DNA of 64,000 bases from an uncultured Flavobacteriaceae bacterium (lineage in GTDB: Bacteria; Bacteroidota; Bacteroidia; Flavobacteriales; Flavobacteriaceae), in the NCBI GenBank assembly GCA_947503005.1, contig CANNCA010000006.1:1-64000 (forward strand), in the 5' to 3' direction. Both the position numbers and the translations under genes were made by a program. Shown here piece by piece: positions 1 through 12,486 of this stretch. Every line of letters begins with the position of its first letter. Within the stretch, counting starts at the first letter, position 1. A model generated the notes under the pieces. That model ran no database searches, was not told the origin of the DNA, and was given only the letters and a program-made list of their open reading frames with translations.

Positions 1-1769
1 TCATCATCAAGATCAGTCAAATCGGGTATACCATCACCATCTGTATCTGGTCCATCATCCGCATCTAGATAATCTGGTGTGCCGTCACCGTCGGTATCAT
101 CGTTGGTAGGGTCACCGTCGCCATCCGCATCCTCGTCGGGAGTATCGATACCGTCACCGTCATCGTCAAGGTCACGGTAGTTCACATCCTCCGTACCATC
201 CGTATCGGGAAGATCGTTCGCCGGATCGTCGATTTCATCGTTGACGTCGAATCCGTCGTTGATATCACTGCCCTCGTAGCCATCGTCCAGACCGTCACCA
301 TCGGCATCGGTACCCAAAAACGTTTGATCGGGAATTCCGTCGAAGTTGAAGTCGTTACCCTCGTTGTTATCGGGAACCGTATCGTTGTCACTGTCCAAAT
401 CCAAATAATCAACTTCATCTGTTTCATCCGTATTTACGGGAGTGAGACCAGCATTACCTGAACCTTCATACGCATTGTCCAAACCATCCTGATCTTCATC
501 GGCAAGTAAGGGCGCAATATAACCATCAGTGGTCTGCGCCTCAATATTGTCAGGAATGCCATCATTGTCTGCATCGATATCCACTCTATTCGGATACCCA
601 TCACCATCTGAATCTATATCAGTGTTGAAGGTAATTGTCTGAGGATTGACAAAATTGTCCAAGCATGAAAACTGAATACCGGATTGCCTTGCTACATCTG
701 TAGTAAAATTGCCAGATCCAGGGGTTGCGTTGATACCGAACCTAAAAACGAAGGTTGAAATATTAACGAATTCAACTGCAACGTTTACCTCAGGATGGGT
801 ATTGGTAATTGCTGAATATTCGGTAGTGCCGCCATTGACTAGTAATCCTCCACCAGTATTTTCAACTGTAATATCCTTAGGGTCGTCAAATGTATAACTA
901 GCCGGTGTGTCAAATCTATTAAACTCTTGATAAAGTGCATTTCCATCAACGTCGATGAAATTAGCAATTAATTCATTTAGAACCGCAGGAGAATCGGTTC
1001 CTGAATTAACTAGGGATATTCTCAAATCTACGTAAGGATTTCTTATATCATTTGATGCAGTAAAAAAGATTTCAGGCTTAAAAAATTCAGGGTCAACGGC
1101 ATTTTGGTCTAAAGTGAAAATTTGACCGTTTACTATAGTGGATATCGTCACCAAAGCATCCAAGCCATCAGCTATAGCAGGGAATCGATACACAGCGCCC
1201 TCACTGAATTCTTCACCTGATTCCAAAACCGGCTCATTACTGAAACTCAGATTGGGTACAGTATCACAGTCAAAGTCAGTGCTTAGCACACTCGATTCAG
1301 AACTATCTAAAAGACCATCCCCATCAGAATCCAAATCAATATAATCAGGTATTTCATCACCATCAGAATCAATTGGAGTAAGACCGTTGGTTGCTTCATA
1401 ACTATTATCCAAACCATTGCCATTTGTATCTTGATTGGAAGGAGCGGTATACGAAAAAACCGATTGTGCCTCAACGTTATCAAGTATTCCGTCATTATCG
1501 GAATCCAAATCTAGGTGGTTCATGATACCATCGCCATCACTATCTATACTTGTACCTTCTACGATATCCAGAATTCCATCACCATCGTCATCGATATCAG
1601 TCTCATCTTGAACGCCGTCACCATCAGTATCCATAAAAGCAATCTTAGCTAACGATAAATCGGGGGCATTGATAAATGAAGAAGTACTACTAAGTATTAT
1701 AAAAAGAAAAACAGTAGTAATGCCATAAATACCTGTCTTCCTAAAAGAAAAGAAAGTAAAATTTTTCAT
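1..1769 (-). CDS. Thrombospondin type 3 repeat surface protein, partial (C-terminus beyond the left edge)
   Basis: This is an uninterrupted reading frame from an ATG at 1769 to the left edge, 589 codons with no stop seen. Residues about 5-35 are a hydrophobic export signal. Two acidic blocks (about residues 46-153 and 383-589) are built of DxDxDG-type calcium-binding repeats such as DSDGDGIMN, typical of thrombospondin type 3 repeats. Between them lies a roughly 230-residue region without such repeats, rich in beta-type sequence, that I do not recognise. Such proteins in Flavobacteriaceae are usually large cell-surface adhesins ending in a type IX secretion C-terminal domain; here that end is outside the window, so the export route is inference. 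The Ca-binding repeats are clear, the role is not. G+C is raised in the second block by the Asp/Gly codons. Confidence 0.85.
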   Translation of the reverse strand, partial: MKNFTFFSFRKTGIYGITTVFLFIILSSTSSFINAPDLSLAKIAFMDTDGDGVQDETDIDDDGDGILDIVEGTSIDSDGDGIMNHLDLDSDNDGILDNVEAQSVFSYTAPSNQDTNGNGLDNSYEATNGLTPIDSDGDEIPDYIDLDSDGDGLLDSSESSVLSTDFDCDTVPNLSFSNEPVLESGEEFSEGAVYRFPAIADGLDALVTISTIVNGQIFTLDQNAVDPEFFKPEIFFTASNDIRNPYVDLRISLVNSGTDSPAVLNELIANFIDVDGNALYQEFNRFDTPASYTFDDPKDITVENTGGGLLVNGGTTEYSAITNTHPEVNVAVEFVNISTFVFRFGINATPGSGNFTTDVARQSGIQFSCLDNFVNPQTITFNTDIDSDGDGYPNRVDIDADNDGIPDNIEAQTTDGYIAPLLADEDQDGLDNAYEGSGNAGLTPVNTDETDEVDYLDLDSDNDTVPDNNEGNDFNFDGIPDQTFLGTDADGDGLDDGYEGSDINDGFDVNDEIDDPANDLPDTDGTEDVNYRDLDDDGDGIDTPDEDADGDGDPTNDDTDGDGTPDYLDADDGPDTDGDGIPDLTDLDD

Positions 1770-2137
1770 ATGATGTCAGTTTTCAATTAAACTAAGCACC
1801 ATGGCCTGTAGGCGTTACGGAGTAAGATGTTTGGGACATTCTACACTGCAAGATATATCTAAAAATTTGAACGTCAAATAGTTTTGAGACTCCAACGTAT
1901 GAAATATCCTCAAAACACAGGTTTATTCGACAAAGTGTGATATTCCTGACTATCAATGCTTTATTACCTACGTTTTGCAATGAGCAAAAGACTATCCCAA
2001 ACCCCTAAATATCGATTAAATACAGATATACTCGACCAACTCTTTTGCATTGAATACTTTAGCATCTGCTTATTCACAACAAATTCACTCATCAAAAGTA
2101 GCCGAACAATTTAAAAACGGAGAACTCTTAATACCGT
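1770..2137. other. Intergenic region between divergent genes
   Basis: About 370 bases upstream of both the surface-protein gene (leftward) and prfC (rightward). I see no convincing gene: the only frame of note (1792-1980, minus) has no family resemblance and no start context. No TAnnTTTG element was found in front of the surface-protein gene. Confidence 0.5.
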
Positions 2138-2156
2138 TATATTTGCCTTATTTTTG
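2138..2156 (+). promoter_or_regulatory. prfC promoter, two overlapping -7 elements
   Basis: Two exact matches to the Bacteroidota -7 consensus TAnnTTTG lie in tandem: TATATTTG at 2138-2145 and TATTTTTG at 2149-2156. The second would start transcription about 8 bases before the prfC ATG, a very short leader as is common in this phylum. No clear TTG -33 element is visible for either. Confidence 0.55.
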
Positions 2157-2170
2157 CACAAATTTTTTCA

Positions 2171-3760
2171 ATGGGATTTAAAGAGGAAATAGCAAGACGG
2201 CGGACATTCGGTATCATTTCGCACCCAGATGCAGGAAAAACAACCCTGACGGAAAAGTTATTATTGTTCGGGGGTGCAATTCAAGAGGCGGGTGCTGTTA
2301 AAAACAATAAAATAAAAAAAACCGCGACCAGTGACTTTATGGAAATAGAGAGACAGCGTGGGATATCCGTTGCTACATCAGTTTTGGCATTTTTATATAA
2401 GAATAAGAAAATAAACATCTTAGACACACCTGGCCATAAAGATTTTGCAGAGGATACTTTTAGGACCTTGACGGCAGTTGATAGCGTAATCGTAGTTATT
2501 GATGTCGCAAAGGGGGTTGAGGAGCAGACTGAAAAATTGGTAGAGGTTTGCCGTATGCGAAATATTCCTATTATTGTCTTTATCAATAAGTTGGACCGGG
2601 AAGGAAAAGATGCTTTCGATTTATTGGACGAAGTAGAGCAAAAGCTTGGGCTATCAGTAACTCCATTGAGTTTCCCCATTGGAATGGGATATGATTTCAA
2701 GGGAATTTACAATATCTACGAGAAAAACATCAACCTCTTTAGTGGAGATAGTAAAAAAAACATAGAAGAAACTATAGCCTTTGATAATCTTAATAGTGCT
2801 GATTTAGAGAAATTCATTGGTGAGAAGGCAGCTGAAGAGCTTAGAGGTAATGTAGAACTAGTTTCTGGAGTTTACCCACCCTTTGACAAAGAAGCCTATT
2901 TGAAAGGAGAACAGCAACCTGTTTTTTTCGGTTCGGCACTCAACAATTTTGGTGTTCGAGAGCTATTGGATTGCTTTATAGAAATCGCACCACAACCTAA
3001 ACCAAAAAAGGCCGAAGAACGTTTGGTAGAGGCGAATGAAAAAGAAATGACGGGCTTTGTGTTCAAGATTCACGCAAATATGGACCCTAAACATCGTGAC
3101 CGTCTGGCGTTTGTGAAAATCGTCTCGGGTACATTTGAAAGAAATAAACCATACTTGCATGTCAGACAGGGAAAAAAGTTGAAATTCTCAAGTCCGAATG
3201 CATTTTTTGCCGAAAAAAAAGAAATTGTAGACACCTCCTACCCTGGCGATATTGTCGGCCTTCACGATACTGGAAACTTCAAAATAGGCGATACCATGAC
3301 CGAGGGTGAAATATTACATTACAAGGGTATACCCAGTTTTTCACCAGAGCATTTCAGGTATATAAACAATGCAGACCCAATGAAATCAAAGCAACTCTTT
3401 AAGGGCATAGACCAGTTGATGGACGAAGGAGTAGCCCAACTGTTCACTTTAGAAATGAACGGGCGTAAGGTCATTGGAACGGTTGGAGCACTTCAATTCG
3501 AAGTTATTCAATATCGTTTAGAGCACGAATATGGGGCCAAATGTTCCTATGAGAATTTTCCTGTTCATAAAGCTTGCTGGGTAGAAGCTCAAGATCCTAA
3601 AAATAATGAGTTCAAGGAGTTTCAGCGTGTCAAGCAAAAATTCTTGGCGAAAGATAAACGAGGGCAGTTGGTATTTTTGGCAGACTCACAATTCTCATTG
3701 CAGATGACGCAGCAAAAGTATCCCACCGTAAAACTTCATTTTGTGTCTGAGTTCAATTAG
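2171..3760 (+). CDS. prfC: Peptide chain release factor 3 (RF3)
   Basis: RF3 is a translational GTPase that removes RF1 or RF2 from the ribosome after peptide release. The 529-residue length is normal for the family. The GTPase motifs are intact: P-loop SHPDAGKTT (17-25), switch I RGISVATS (about 63-70), DTPGH (85-89) and NKLD (139-142). The RF3-specific C-terminal half follows without interruption. The gene is monocistronic: it has its own promoter at 2138-2156 and a strong terminator at 3811-3845. EF-G-like proteins share the GTPase domain, but the length and the N-terminal sequence identify RF3. Confidence 0.96.
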   Translation: MGFKEEIARRRTFGIISHPDAGKTTLTEKLLLFGGAIQEAGAVKNNKIKKTATSDFMEIERQRGISVATSVLAFLYKNKKINILDTPGHKDFAEDTFRTLTAVDSVIVVIDVAKGVEEQTEKLVEVCRMRNIPIIVFINKLDREGKDAFDLLDEVEQKLGLSVTPLSFPIGMGYDFKGIYNIYEKNINLFSGDSKKNIEETIAFDNLNSADLEKFIGEKAAEELRGNVELVSGVYPPFDKEAYLKGEQQPVFFGSALNNFGVRELLDCFIEIAPQPKPKKAEERLVEANEKEMTGFVFKIHANMDPKHRDRLAFVKIVSGTFERNKPYLHVRQGKKLKFSSPNAFFAEKKEIVDTSYPGDIVGLHDTGNFKIGDTMTEGEILHYKGIPSFSPEHFRYINNADPMKSKQLFKGIDQLMDEGVAQLFTLEMNGRKVIGTVGALQFEVIQYRLEHEYGAKCSYENFPVHKACWVEAQDPKNNEFKEFQRVKQKFLAKDKRGQLVFLADSQFSLQMTQQKYPTVKLHFVSEFN

Positions 3761-3810
3761 TCGCTTTAATCACTGATTACCTCTGAAGCCTCTTGGTTGA
3801 TTATTAAAAA

Positions 3811-3845
3811 AATAAAACCGTTTGTTAGAAACAAACGGTTTTATT
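3811..3845. terminator. Bidirectional terminator between prfC and the DUF3467 gene
   Basis: A perfect 15-bp stem (3811-3825 with 3831-3845) around a 5-base loop, with the A-rich left arm and the T-rich right arm supplying a U-tract in both directions. It separates two convergent genes. Confidence 0.9.
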
Positions 3846-3848
3846 TTT

Positions 3849-4154
3849 TCATGCCTCTCCTGTTGGACCGAAATTTAAAGGTATAGGAGGTTGCTCATAA
3901 TCTTTAATCGTACCGTGCGCCTTCTCAAAACGACTGACATTATCGTTCAGGGCCTTTAAAAACTTCTTTGCATGTTGCGGCGTCAATACAATTCTACTCT
4001 TGACTTTCGCTTTTGGTGCTCCGGGCATCATACTGATAAAATCAACTACAAATTCAGAAACTGAATGGTTGATTATAGCTAGGTTAGAATAGATTCCCTC
4101 CGCCATCTTTTCATCCAGCTCAATATTGATTTGTTTTTGCTTTTTTTCGCTCAT
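3849..4154 (-). CDS. DUF3467 domain protein
   Basis: A small cytoplasmic protein of 101 residues with the DUF3467 pattern: residues about 8-35 read INIELDEKMAEGIYSNLA, followed by a central segment ending in RIVLTPQHAKKFLKALNDN. The family is widespread in Bacteroidota and commonly found next to rpoC; its function is unknown to me. It lies directly downstream of rpoC but has its own -7 element (4163-4170) overlapping the rpoC terminator tail, so it is probably transcribed both by leakage from the superoperon and independently. The start at 4154 is the only ATG consistent with that promoter. Confidence 0.85.
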   Translation of the reverse strand: MSEKKQKQINIELDEKMAEGIYSNLAIINHSVSEFVVDFISMMPGAPKAKVKSRIVLTPQHAKKFLKALNDNVSRFEKAHGTIKDYEQPPIPLNFGPTGEA

Positions 4155-4162
4155 ATAACTAA

Positions 4163-4170
4163 CAAAAATA
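4163..4170 (-). promoter_or_regulatory. -7 element for the DUF3467 gene
   Basis: On the minus strand the bases read TATTTTTG, an exact TAnnTTTG match ending 8 bases before the DUF3467 ATG. The same bases form the U-tract of the rpoC terminator hairpin, so terminator and promoter are physically merged. Confidence 0.5.
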
Positions 4171-4197
4171 AACCCTGATAATTACTTATCAGGGTTT
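4163..4197 (-). terminator. rpoC terminator
   Basis: A perfect 12-bp stem (4186-4197 with 4170-4181) around a 4-base loop starts 9 bases after the rpoC stop codon. On the minus strand it is followed by a T-rich run, ending the superoperon or making DUF3467 expression partial. Confidence 0.85.
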
Positions 4198-4206
4198 GGG
4201 ATTCAC

Positions 4207-7200
4207 TTAGAATTTTAATGCTTCTTTGCGAGCCATTATTTCATCGTATTCTTCTTTGGAGCCTACAATGATATTTTCATAATCTCGCATACCTGTACCT
4301 GCCGGAATCTTATGTCCGACAATTACGTTCTCTTTCAAACCTTCCAAAGTATCTACCTTACCGCTAACCGCAGCTTCGTTCAATACCTTAGTCGTTTCTT
4401 GGAAAGATGCCGCAGATATAAATGATTTAGTCTGTAGCGATGCTCTTGTTATACCCTGAAGTATAGGCGTAGCCGTAGCAGCTACCGCATCTTTACCTTC
4501 GACCAAGTTTTTATCTGAACGTTTCAAAATCGAGTTTTCATCTCTTAATTCACGAGCCGTTATAATCTGACCAGCTCTTAAGTTTTCCGATTCACCAGCA
4601 TCCACTACCACTTTCTTACCGTAGATTTCATCATTTTCACGAATGAAATCATCTTTATGAACCAACTGGTTCTCTAAGAAAATCGTATCTCCCGGATCCT
4701 GAATACGTACTTTGCGCATCATCTGTCTGACAACAACTTCAAAATGTTTGTCATTGATTTTCACCCCCTGTAAGCGATATACCTCTTGAACTTCGTTCAC
4801 TAAGTACTGCTGTACTGCGGATGGGCCTTTAATTGCCAAGATATCCTCAGGAGTAATTGAACCATCAGATAACGGCATTCCAGCACGAACATAATCATTC
4901 TCTTGAACCAATATCTGATTCGAAAGCTTCACCAAGTACTTCTTGATTTCACCTAATTTAGATTCGATGATAATTTCTCGGTTACCTCTTTTAATTTTTC
5001 CAAAAGAAACAACACCATCAATCTCGGATACAACCGCCGGATTAGATGGGTTACGTGCCTCGAACAATTCGGTTACCCTTGGAAGACCACCAGTAATATC
5101 GCCTGCTTTCGCAGATTTACGTGGTATTTTCACCAAAATTTTACCTTCTTTGATTTTCTCACCATTATCTACCATAATATGTGATCCTACCGGAAGGTTG
5201 TAAGATCGTAAGGTTTCCCCTTTCGCGTCTTGAATCAATAATGTTGGAATCAACTTCTTGTTTCTTGAATCTGAAATTACTTTTTCTTGAAAACCAGTTT
5301 GCTCATCGATTTCAACCTGATACGTCACACCTTGATCAATATTCTCATAGGCAATTTTTCCAGGAAATTCCGAAACAATTACACCGTTGTATGGATCCCA
5401 AGAACAGATAATATCACCTTTGGCTACTTTGGCGCCGTTCTTAATGAATAATTGAGAACCATAAGGAATGTTATTTGTGCTCAAAGTAATTCCGGTCTTA
5501 GCGTCAACAACTTTAAGTTCAGAAGTCCTCGAAATGACTATTTCTGCTTTTTTGCCATCGCCATCTTCTCCCTTTACCGTTCTCAAATCTTCGATTTCAG
5601 CGATACCCGAGAATTTTACTTCAAGCTTGTTGTCTTCAGAAATGTTACCGGCAATACCTCCTACGTGGAACGTACGAAGCGTCAGCTGTGTACCTGGCTC
5701 ACCAATTGATTGTGCAGCAACGACACCTACAGCTTCACCTCTTTGCACCATTTTGTTGGTTGAAAGGTTTCTTCCATAACATTGGGCGCAAATACCCTTT
5801 GGTGCTTCACAAGTTAATGCAGAACGTACTTCTATTTTCTCGATTGGAGAAGCAGTAATTTTCTTAACATCACTTTCCATAATCTCTTGACCAGCAGAAA
5901 GCAACAATTCTTCAGTAAGTGGATCGTAAACATCATGTAAAGAAACCCTACCTAAAATACGTGCTCCTAAAGTCTCAACAATCTCTTCGTTCTTCTTCAA
6001 CGCCTGTACTTCAACACCTCTTAAGGTTTCACAGTCCTCAATATTAACGATTACATCTTGGGAAACGTCAACCAAACGTCTTGTGAGATATCCTGCATCC
6101 GCCGTTTTCAAAGCGGTATCTGCAAGTCCTTTACGTGCACCGTGCGTTGAAATGAAGTATTCCAAAATCGAAAGACCTTCTTTAAAGTTAGAAAGAATAG
6201 GGTTTTCGATAATCTCGCCACCACCGGCAGTAGATTTCTTAGGCTTGGCCATCAACCCACGCATACCGGTTAACTGACGAATTTGTTCCTTAGAGCCCCT
6301 TGCTCCTGAATCCAACATCATATACACCGAGTTAAACCCTTGCTGGTCTTCTCGAATACGCTTCATCGCCAGCTCAGTCAACATTGCATTCGTGGACGTC
6401 CAAACATCAATTACCTGATTGTATCGTTCGTTGTTGGTAATAAGACCCATGTTGTAATTAGCCATAATTCCATCAACCTGCTCATTAGCTTCAGCAATCA
6501 TCTCCGGTTTCTCTTCTGGAATGATGATATCACCCAAACTAAAGGATAGACCACCTTTAAAGGCGAAATCATAGCCCATAGTCTTAATCTTATCCAAGAA
6601 ATCAGCTGTTGTTGGCACATCTGTAACTGCCAAAATTCCGCCGATAATATCTCGTAACGATTTTTTGTTTAGTACGTCGTTAATGTATCCTGCAGCTTCT
6701 GGTACCTCCATATTGAACAGCACTCTACCAACTGTAGTAGGTATAATTTGGTTGACCAACTCACCTTCCTCATTGAAGTCTTTTGCTCTAACCTTTATAC
6801 CGGCATTTAAATCTACCATGCCTTCGTTGAAAGCGATCTCCACTTCTTCGTAGGAATAGAAAGTTGTGCCTTCACCTTTAATAGGTACTTCAGGGGTAGA
6901 CTTTCTTTCTTTGGTCATATAGTATAGACCCAAGACCATATCCTGAGATGGAACCGTAATCGGTGATCCATTCGCAGGGTTCAAAATATTATGAGAAGCC
7001 AACATTAACAACTGGGCTTCCAAAATCGCCTCCGGACCTAATGGAAGGTGCACCGCCATTTGGTCACCATCAAAATCCGCATTAAATGCAGTACAAACCA
7101 AAGGATGCAAGCGAATTGCTTTACCCTCAATTAATTTTGGTTGGAATGCTTGAATACCTAAACGGTGTAATGTTGGAGCCCTGTTCAGAAGAACTGGATG

Positions 7201-8505
7201 ACCCTTCAGTACATTTTCAAGAATATCCCAAACTACCGGCTCTTTCTTATCTATTATTTTCTTGGCTGACTTAACGGTCTTAACTATACCTCTTTCTATC
7301 AACTTACGGATAACAAAAGGCTTATACAATTCAGCTGCCATATCTTTTGGAAGTCCACATTCGAATAATTTCAATTCTGGACCAACAACGATTACCGAAC
7401 GAGCAGAGTAGTCAACACGTTTACCTAAAAGGTTTTGACGGAAACGACCTTGTTTACCTTTCAAGGAATCAGAAAGTGATTTCAAAGGTCTATTCGACTC
7501 TGTCTTGACCGCAGATGCTTTACGTGTATTATCGAAAAGGGAATCTACAGCTTCTTGAAGCATACGTTTCTCATTTCTAAGAATCACCTCAGGAGCCTTG
7601 ATTTCGACCAATCTTTTCAAACGATTATTACGAATAATAACCCTTCTATATAAATCGTTCAAATCGGAGGTGGCGAAACGCCCACCATCCAACGGAACTA
7701 ACGGACGAAGTTCTGGTGGAATAACCGGAACTACTTTCATAATCATCCACTCCGGATTGTTTTCTCGATTCTCTTGTGATTCACGAAGTGCCTCAACAAC
7801 CTGAAGACGTTTTAATGCCTCCGTTTTTCTTTGTTTCGAAGTCTCGGTATTGGCCTTATGTCTTAAACTGAAAGATAATTCTTTAAGGTCTATTCTAGAT
7901 AAAAGATCAATCAAGCATTCAGCACCCATTTTGGCAATGAACTTGTTAGGGTCCGTATCATCTAAATACTGGTTTTCTTGTGGAATTTCCTCAATTATGT
8001 TTAAGTATTCCTCCTCGGTCAAGAAATCCATTTTGTTGATTTCCTCGCCCTCAGGACCTTTAGCAATCCCAGGTTGTATTACTACGTACCTTTCGTAGTA
8101 AATAATCATATCCAATTTCTTGGAAGGTAATCCAAGAAGGTATCCTATTTTATTAGGTAACGAACGGAAGTACCAGATATGCGCAACCGGAACCACTAGG
8201 TTAATGTGTCCTACTCGATCTCTTCGAACTTTCTTTTCAGTTACCTCTACCCCACATCGATCACAAACGATTCCGCGATAGCGAATACGTTTGTACTTAC
8301 CACAGGCACATTCATAATCCTTTACAGGACCAAAAATACGCTCGCAGAAAAGACCGTCACGCTCAGGTTTGTGCGTTCTATAATTAATGGTTTCAGGTTT
8401 TAAGACCTCACCTCTTGACTCTGCCAAAATTGCTTCTGGTGATGCCAAACCAATTGAAATCTTATCAAACCTTTTTTGTGGTGTATTATCGTGTATTCTA
8501 GCCAT
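4207..8505 (-). CDS. rpoC: DNA-directed RNA polymerase subunit beta prime
   Basis: The catalytic large subunit of RNA polymerase, 1432 residues. The active-site loop NADFDGD is at 475-481, with the three Mg-binding aspartates at 477, 479 and 481. The N-terminal zinc ribbon has Cys66, Cys68, Cys81 and Cys84. A second zinc site ([11 protein letters not shown] pattern) is near residue 890. The beta prime C-terminal region is complete. It lies 38 bases downstream of rpoB in the same transcript and is followed by a hairpin terminator. There are no frameshifts or missing key residues. Confidence 0.99.
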   Translation of the reverse strand: MARIHDNTPQKRFDKISIGLASPEAILAESRGEVLKPETINYRTHKPERDGLFCERIFGPVKDYECACGKYKRIRYRGIVCDRCGVEVTEKKVRRDRVGHINLVVPVAHIWYFRSLPNKIGYLLGLPSKKLDMIIYYERYVVIQPGIAKGPEGEEINKMDFLTEEEYLNIIEEIPQENQYLDDTDPNKFIAKMGAECLIDLLSRIDLKELSFSLRHKANTETSKQRKTEALKRLQVVEALRESQENRENNPEWMIMKVVPVIPPELRPLVPLDGGRFATSDLNDLYRRVIIRNNRLKRLVEIKAPEVILRNEKRMLQEAVDSLFDNTRKASAVKTESNRPLKSLSDSLKGKQGRFRQNLLGKRVDYSARSVIVVGPELKLFECGLPKDMAAELYKPFVIRKLIERGIVKTVKSAKKIIDKKEPVVWDILENVLKGHPVLLNRAPTLHRLGIQAFQPKLIEGKAIRLHPLVCTAFNADFDGDQMAVHLPLGPEAILEAQLLMLASHNILNPANGSPITVPSQDMVLGLYYMTKERKSTPEVPIKGEGTTFYSYEEVEIAFNEGMVDLNAGIKVRAKDFNEEGELVNQIIPTTVGRVLFNMEVPEAAGYINDVLNKKSLRDIIGGILAVTDVPTTADFLDKIKTMGYDFAFKGGLSFSLGDIIIPEEKPEMIAEANEQVDGIMANYNMGLITNNERYNQVIDVWTSTNAMLTELAMKRIREDQQGFNSVYMMLDSGARGSKEQIRQLTGMRGLMAKPKKSTAGGGEIIENPILSNFKEGLSILEYFISTHGARKGLADTALKTADAGYLTRRLVDVSQDVIVNIEDCETLRGVEVQALKKNEEIVETLGARILGRVSLHDVYDPLTEELLLSAGQEIMESDVKKITASPIEKIEVRSALTCEAPKGICAQCYGRNLSTNKMVQRGEAVGVVAAQSIGEPGTQLTLRTFHVGGIAGNISEDNKLEVKFSGIAEIEDLRTVKGEDGDGKKAEIVISRTSELKVVDAKTGITLSTNNIPYGSQLFIKNGAKVAKGDIICSWDPYNGVIVSEFPGKIAYENIDQGVTYQVEIDEQTGFQEKVISDSRNKKLIPTLLIQDAKGETLRSYNLPVGSHIMVDNGEKIKEGKILVKIPRKSAKAGDITGGLPRVTELFEARNPSNPAVVSEIDGVVSFGKIKRGNREIIIESKLGEIKKYLVKLSNQILVQENDYVRAGMPLSDGSITPEDILAIKGPSAVQQYLVNEVQEVYRLQGVKINDKHFEVVVRQMMRKVRIQDPGDTIFLENQLVHKDDFIRENDEIYGKKVVVDAGESENLRAGQIITARELRDENSILKRSDKNLVEGKDAVAATATPILQGITRASLQTKSFISAASFQETTKVLNEAAVSGKVDTLEGLKENVIVGHKIPAGTGMRDYENIIVGSKEEYDEIMARKEALKF

Positions 8506-8543
8506 AATATATTATGCTACTGTATTATTAAGTGTTCTAAAAA

Positions 8544-11500
8544 CTATTCTTCCAAACGGATATCCAAACCTAATCCCTTAAGTTCGTGCATCAGTACATT
8601 GAAAGATTCAGGTAAACCTGGTTCTGGCATGGTCTCGCCTTTAACAATAGATTCGTAGGTTTTTGCTCTACCAATCACGTCATCGGATTTTACGGTCAAT
8701 ATTTCACGCAAAGTAGCCGATGCACCATAAGCTTCAAGTGCCCATACCTCCATCTCACCAAAACGCTGGCCACCAAACTGTGCCTTACCACCCAAGGGTT
8801 GTTGTGTTATCAACGAGTATGGTCCGATTGAACGTGCATGCATTTTGTCGTCTACCATATGACCTAACTTCAGCATATAAATTACACCTACGGTCGCAGG
8901 TTGATCAAAACGCTGACCGGTACCACCATCATAAAGATAAGTATGCCCAAATCTTGGAATACCCGCTTCATCGGTATACTCATTAATTTGATCTAGAGTG
9001 GCACCATCAAAAATCGGTGTGCCGAATTTCTTGCCTAATTTCAGACCTGCCCAACCCAAAACGGTTTCGTAAATCTGACCAATGTTCATACGTGAAGGTA
9101 CTCCTAACGGATTCAATACGATATCAACCGGAGTACCATCTTCTAAGAATGGCATGTCTTCTTGACGCACAATTCTTGAGACGATTCCTTTGTTACCATG
9201 ACGGCCAGCCATTTTATCACCAACCTTTAGTTTACGTTTTTTAGCGACATAAACTTTAGCCAATTTCATGATTCCTGCTGGCAATTCATCTCCTACCGAA
9301 ATTGTGAACTTATCTCTTCGCAAATTACCTTGAAGATCGTTCAACTTAATCTTGTAGTTATGAAGTAAATCGGCAACCATCGAATTGGTGTCTTTGTCCG
9401 TAGTCCAACTTCCACCAACTAAGTGGGCGAAATCGTCAACGGCATTCAACATCTTCATAGTATACTTCTTACCTTTCGGCAATACTTCCTCTCCTAAGTC
9501 ATTTAAAACACCTTGTGAAGTTTTCCCGTTAATTAACGTGAACAATTTTTCAACTAAAACATCTTTCAATTGTTCAAACTTCACTTCATACTCTAATTCC
9601 AAAGCATTGATCGCATCTTTATCCTCAGAACGTTTGCGTTTATCTTTTATCGAGCGAGAGAATAGTTTCTTTTCAATAACAACACCTCGAAGTGATGGTG
9701 AAGCTTTCAAAGAAGCATCTTTAACATCTCCAGCCTTGTCACCGAAAATTGCACGAAGTAATTTTTCTTCCGGAGTTGGATCGGATTCACCTTTTGGAGT
9801 AATCTTACCAATAAGGATATCACCCGGCTTTACTTCGGCTCCGATGCGGATCATACCATTTTCATCCAAGTCTTTTGTCGCCTCTTCAGAAACATTAGGG
9901 ATATCATGGGTCAATTCTTCAGCACCCAATTTAGTATCTCGAACTTCCAAAGAATATTCATCAACGTGTATTGAGGTAAATATATCTTCTCGAACGACTT
10001 TTTCAGAGATTACAATCGCATCCTCAAAATTATACCCTTTCCAAGGCATAAAGGCAACGGTAAGGTTTCTACCCAGTGCCAATTCACCTTTTTCGGTTGC
10101 ATAACCTTCACAAAGAACCTGACCCTTTTTTACTTTATCACCTTTTTTAACGATAGGCTTTAAGTTGATACTTGTACCTTGATTCGTTTTTCTGAATTTT
10201 ACCAAATTGTAAGATTTGGAATCCTCTTCGAAACTGATCAAACGTTCTGTATCGCTTCTCTTATACTTAATCGTGATTTTCTGAGCATCGACATATTCGA
10301 TTACTCCATCACCCTCTGCATTGATTAATACTCTTGAATCAGAAGCGACTTGACGCTCAAGGCCCGTACCCACAATCGGGGATTGAGGTTTTAATAATGG
10401 CACAGCTTGACGCATCATGTTAGAGCCCATCAAAGCACGGTTCGCATCATCATGTTCCAAAAATGGAATCAATGAGGCTGATATCGATGCAATTTGATTT
10501 GGTGCAACATCCGTATAGTTGATTTCAGAAGGATCTACAACTGGGAAATCTCCTTCCTCACGTGCAATTACCTTCTCAGCATCAATCTGACCATTTTCTT
10601 TCATTGGAATATTCGCTTGCGCAATTTTCATTCCTTCCTCTTCCTCTGCACTTAGGTAAACATATTCTTTCGTATTTACCTTTGTCTTATCAACCTTGCG
10701 ATATGGAGTTTCCAAGAAACCCATTGGATTAACCTTTGCAAAAACTGCCAAAGATGAAATCAAACCAATATTTGGACCTTCCGGTGTTTCAATTGGACAA
10801 AGCCTTCCATAGTGGGTGTAGTGAACATCCCGCACCTCAAAACCTGCTCTTTCTCTCGAAAGTCCACCAGGTCCTAATGCTGATAATCTTCTCTTGTGTG
10901 TAATCTCTGCCAATGGATTCGTTTGATCCATAAATTGAGATAACTGGTTTGTTCCAAAAAAAGAATTAATAACAGAAGACAGCGTCTTTGCATTAATCAA
11001 ATCAATCGGTGTAAATACTTCATTGTCACGAACGTTCATACGTTCACGAATAGTTCTCGCCATACGGGCCAAACCAACACCAAATTGAGAAGACAATTGC
11101 TCACCAACTGTTCGAACACGACGATTAGAAAGGTGATCAATATCATCAATCTCAGCCTTTGAATTGATTAACTCAATCAAATACTTTATTATAGTAATGA
11201 TATCTTCTTTAGTCAAGACCTGCTTGTCCATTCCGATATCCAATTGCAATTTTTTGTTCATTCTGTAACGCCCGACTTCACCTAAGTTGTATCGTTGGTC
11301 TGAGAAGAACAATTTATCGATAATGCCACGAGCAGTTTCCTCATCGGGCGGCTCGGCATTACGCAATTGACGATAAATATGTTCAACTGCCTCTTTTTCA
11401 GAGTTTGTTGGATCTTTTTGAAGCGTATTGTGAATAATCGCATAGTCAGACTGTGCGTTATTCTCTTTATGCAACAATATAGTTTTTACATCAGCCTCTA

Positions 11501-12353
11501 TAATTTCGGCAATGTGTTCTTTTTCTAATATAGTGTCACGATCTAATACAATCTCGTTTCTTTCAATAGATACCACTTCACCGGTATCCTCATCAACAAA
11601 ATCTTCATGCCAGGTGTTCAAAACCCTAGCTGCCAACTTGCGGCCTAGCACTTTTTTCAATCCTGCATTGGAAACTTTTACTTCTTCCGATAAATCGAAA
11701 ATTTCCAAAATATCTTTATCGCGCTCAAATCCGATGGCACGGAACAAGGTTGTTACAGGTAATTTTTTCTTTCTATCGATATAGGCATACATAACCCCAT
11801 TGATATCGGTAGCGAATTCTATCCAAGAACCTTTAAAAGGGATAACTCTTGCAGAATATAATTTTGTTCCATTTGCATGGAAAGATTGTCCGAAGAAAAC
11901 ACCAGGAGAACGGTGTAGCTGAGACACAACAACACGTTCTGCACCATTGATAACGAAAGTACCACTAGGTGTCATATAGGGAATCGTGCCTAGGTATACA
12001 TCTTGTACTATAGTTTCGAAATCTTCATGTTCTGGATCCGTACAGTACAGTTTTAATCGCGCTTTCAAAGGCACACTGTATGTAAGCCCACGTTCGATAC
12101 ATTCTTGAATGGAATATCTTGGCGGGTCAATAAAATAATCGAGAAATTCAAGAACGAATTGGTTTCTCGTATCGGTTATTGGAAAGTTCTCTTGGAAGGT
12201 ATTGTATAAACCTTCATCACCTCTTTCATCAGATTTTGTTTCAAGTTGGAAAAAATCTTGAAAAGATTTGATCTGAATGTCCAAGAAATCCGGATATTCC
12301 GGCGTGTTCTTAGCGGATGCGAAATTAATTCTTTCAGTAGTGTTTGTGAACAT
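8544..12353 (-). CDS. rpoB: DNA-directed RNA polymerase subunit beta
   Basis: The second large RNA polymerase subunit, 1269 residues, the usual size in Bacteroidota. The rifampicin-region sequence is conserved ([20 protein letters not shown], then [12 protein letters not shown], near residue 460-490). C-terminal beta motifs include [12 protein letters not shown] and the [20 protein letters not shown] segment that contacts beta prime. It is preceded by a 133-base spacer with a terminator-like hairpin after rplL, so polymerase genes are probably expressed below the level of the ribosomal stalk genes. The start at 12353 fits the conserved N-terminus. Confidence 0.99.
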   Translation of the reverse strand: MFTNTTERINFASAKNTPEYPDFLDIQIKSFQDFFQLETKSDERGDEGLYNTFQENFPITDTRNQFVLEFLDYFIDPPRYSIQECIERGLTYSVPLKARLKLYCTDPEHEDFETIVQDVYLGTIPYMTPSGTFVINGAERVVVSQLHRSPGVFFGQSFHANGTKLYSARVIPFKGSWIEFATDINGVMYAYIDRKKKLPVTTLFRAIGFERDKDILEIFDLSEEVKVSNAGLKKVLGRKLAARVLNTWHEDFVDEDTGEVVSIERNEIVLDRDTILEKEHIAEIIEADVKTILLHKENNAQSDYAIIHNTLQKDPTNSEKEAVEHIYRQLRNAEPPDEETARGIIDKLFFSDQRYNLGEVGRYRMNKKLQLDIGMDKQVLTKEDIITIIKYLIELINSKAEIDDIDHLSNRRVRTVGEQLSSQFGVGLARMARTIRERMNVRDNEVFTPIDLINAKTLSSVINSFFGTNQLSQFMDQTNPLAEITHKRRLSALGPGGLSRERAGFEVRDVHYTHYGRLCPIETPEGPNIGLISSLAVFAKVNPMGFLETPYRKVDKTKVNTKEYVYLSAEEEEGMKIAQANIPMKENGQIDAEKVIAREEGDFPVVDPSEINYTDVAPNQIASISASLIPFLEHDDANRALMGSNMMRQAVPLLKPQSPIVGTGLERQVASDSRVLINAEGDGVIEYVDAQKITIKYKRSDTERLISFEEDSKSYNLVKFRKTNQGTSINLKPIVKKGDKVKKGQVLCEGYATEKGELALGRNLTVAFMPWKGYNFEDAIVISEKVVREDIFTSIHVDEYSLEVRDTKLGAEELTHDIPNVSEEATKDLDENGMIRIGAEVKPGDILIGKITPKGESDPTPEEKLLRAIFGDKAGDVKDASLKASPSLRGVVIEKKLFSRSIKDKRKRSEDKDAINALELEYEVKFEQLKDVLVEKLFTLINGKTSQGVLNDLGEEVLPKGKKYTMKMLNAVDDFAHLVGGSWTTDKDTNSMVADLLHNYKIKLNDLQGNLRRDKFTISVGDELPAGIMKLAKVYVAKKRKLKVGDKMAGRHGNKGIVSRIVRQEDMPFLEDGTPVDIVLNPLGVPSRMNIGQIYETVLGWAGLKLGKKFGTPIFDGATLDQINEYTDEAGIPRFGHTYLYDGGTGQRFDQPATVGVIYMLKLGHMVDDKMHARSIGPYSLITQQPLGGKAQFGGQRFGEMEVWALEAYGASATLREILTVKSDDVIGRAKTYESIVKGETMPEPGLPESFNVLMHELKGLGLDIRLEE

Positions 12354-12390
12354 CTATGGACAGTATTTTGATAGTGAATACTAAGTGGGT

Positions 12391-12410
12391 CGTATATAAC
12401 TTTATATACG
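12391..12410. repeat. Near-perfect palindrome in the rpoB leader
   Basis: CGTATATAA (12391-12399) and TTATATACG (12402-12410) are exact inverted copies separated by 2 bases, 38 bases before rpoB. It could be a protein or RNA-processing site; there is no direct evidence for either. Confidence 0.4.
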
Positions 12411-12417
12411 TATCTAT

Positions 12418-12466
12418 AAAAAGGCTTAGGTCTAGCCCCGCAGAAGCGAGAAAAGACCTAAACCCA
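12418..12466 (-). terminator. rplL-rpoB attenuator hairpin
   Basis: On the minus strand TTAGGTCT (12461-12454) pairs with AGACCTAA (12433-12426), with an additional 5-bp inner stem of CTCGC against GCGGG. A run of five T follows (12422-12418). The structure has intrinsic-terminator form inside the operon. A partially terminating attenuator at the same gene junction is established in E. coli, so partial termination is a reasonable inference here. Confidence 0.7.
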
Positions 12467-12486
12467 AAGCGTTATGGTTGCTGCTA

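Noticed and set aside
182-427. 81-codon minus-strand frame rich in Thr, Ile and Met
   Set aside because: It is an out-of-frame reading of the type 3 repeat region; the true frame runs through it uninterrupted.
1-640. Repetitive DNA that could look like a tandem array or CRISPR
   Set aside because: The repetition comes from Asp/Gly codons of calcium-binding repeats; spacing is irregular, no conserved direct repeat with unique spacers.
1792-1980. 62-codon minus-strand frame upstream of the surface protein
   Set aside because: No family resemblance, no promoter or start context; in a spacer between divergent genes.
9385-10104. 239-codon + strand frame inside rpoB
   Set aside because: Antisense shadow of rpoB; no promoter and the opposite strand is a perfect family member.
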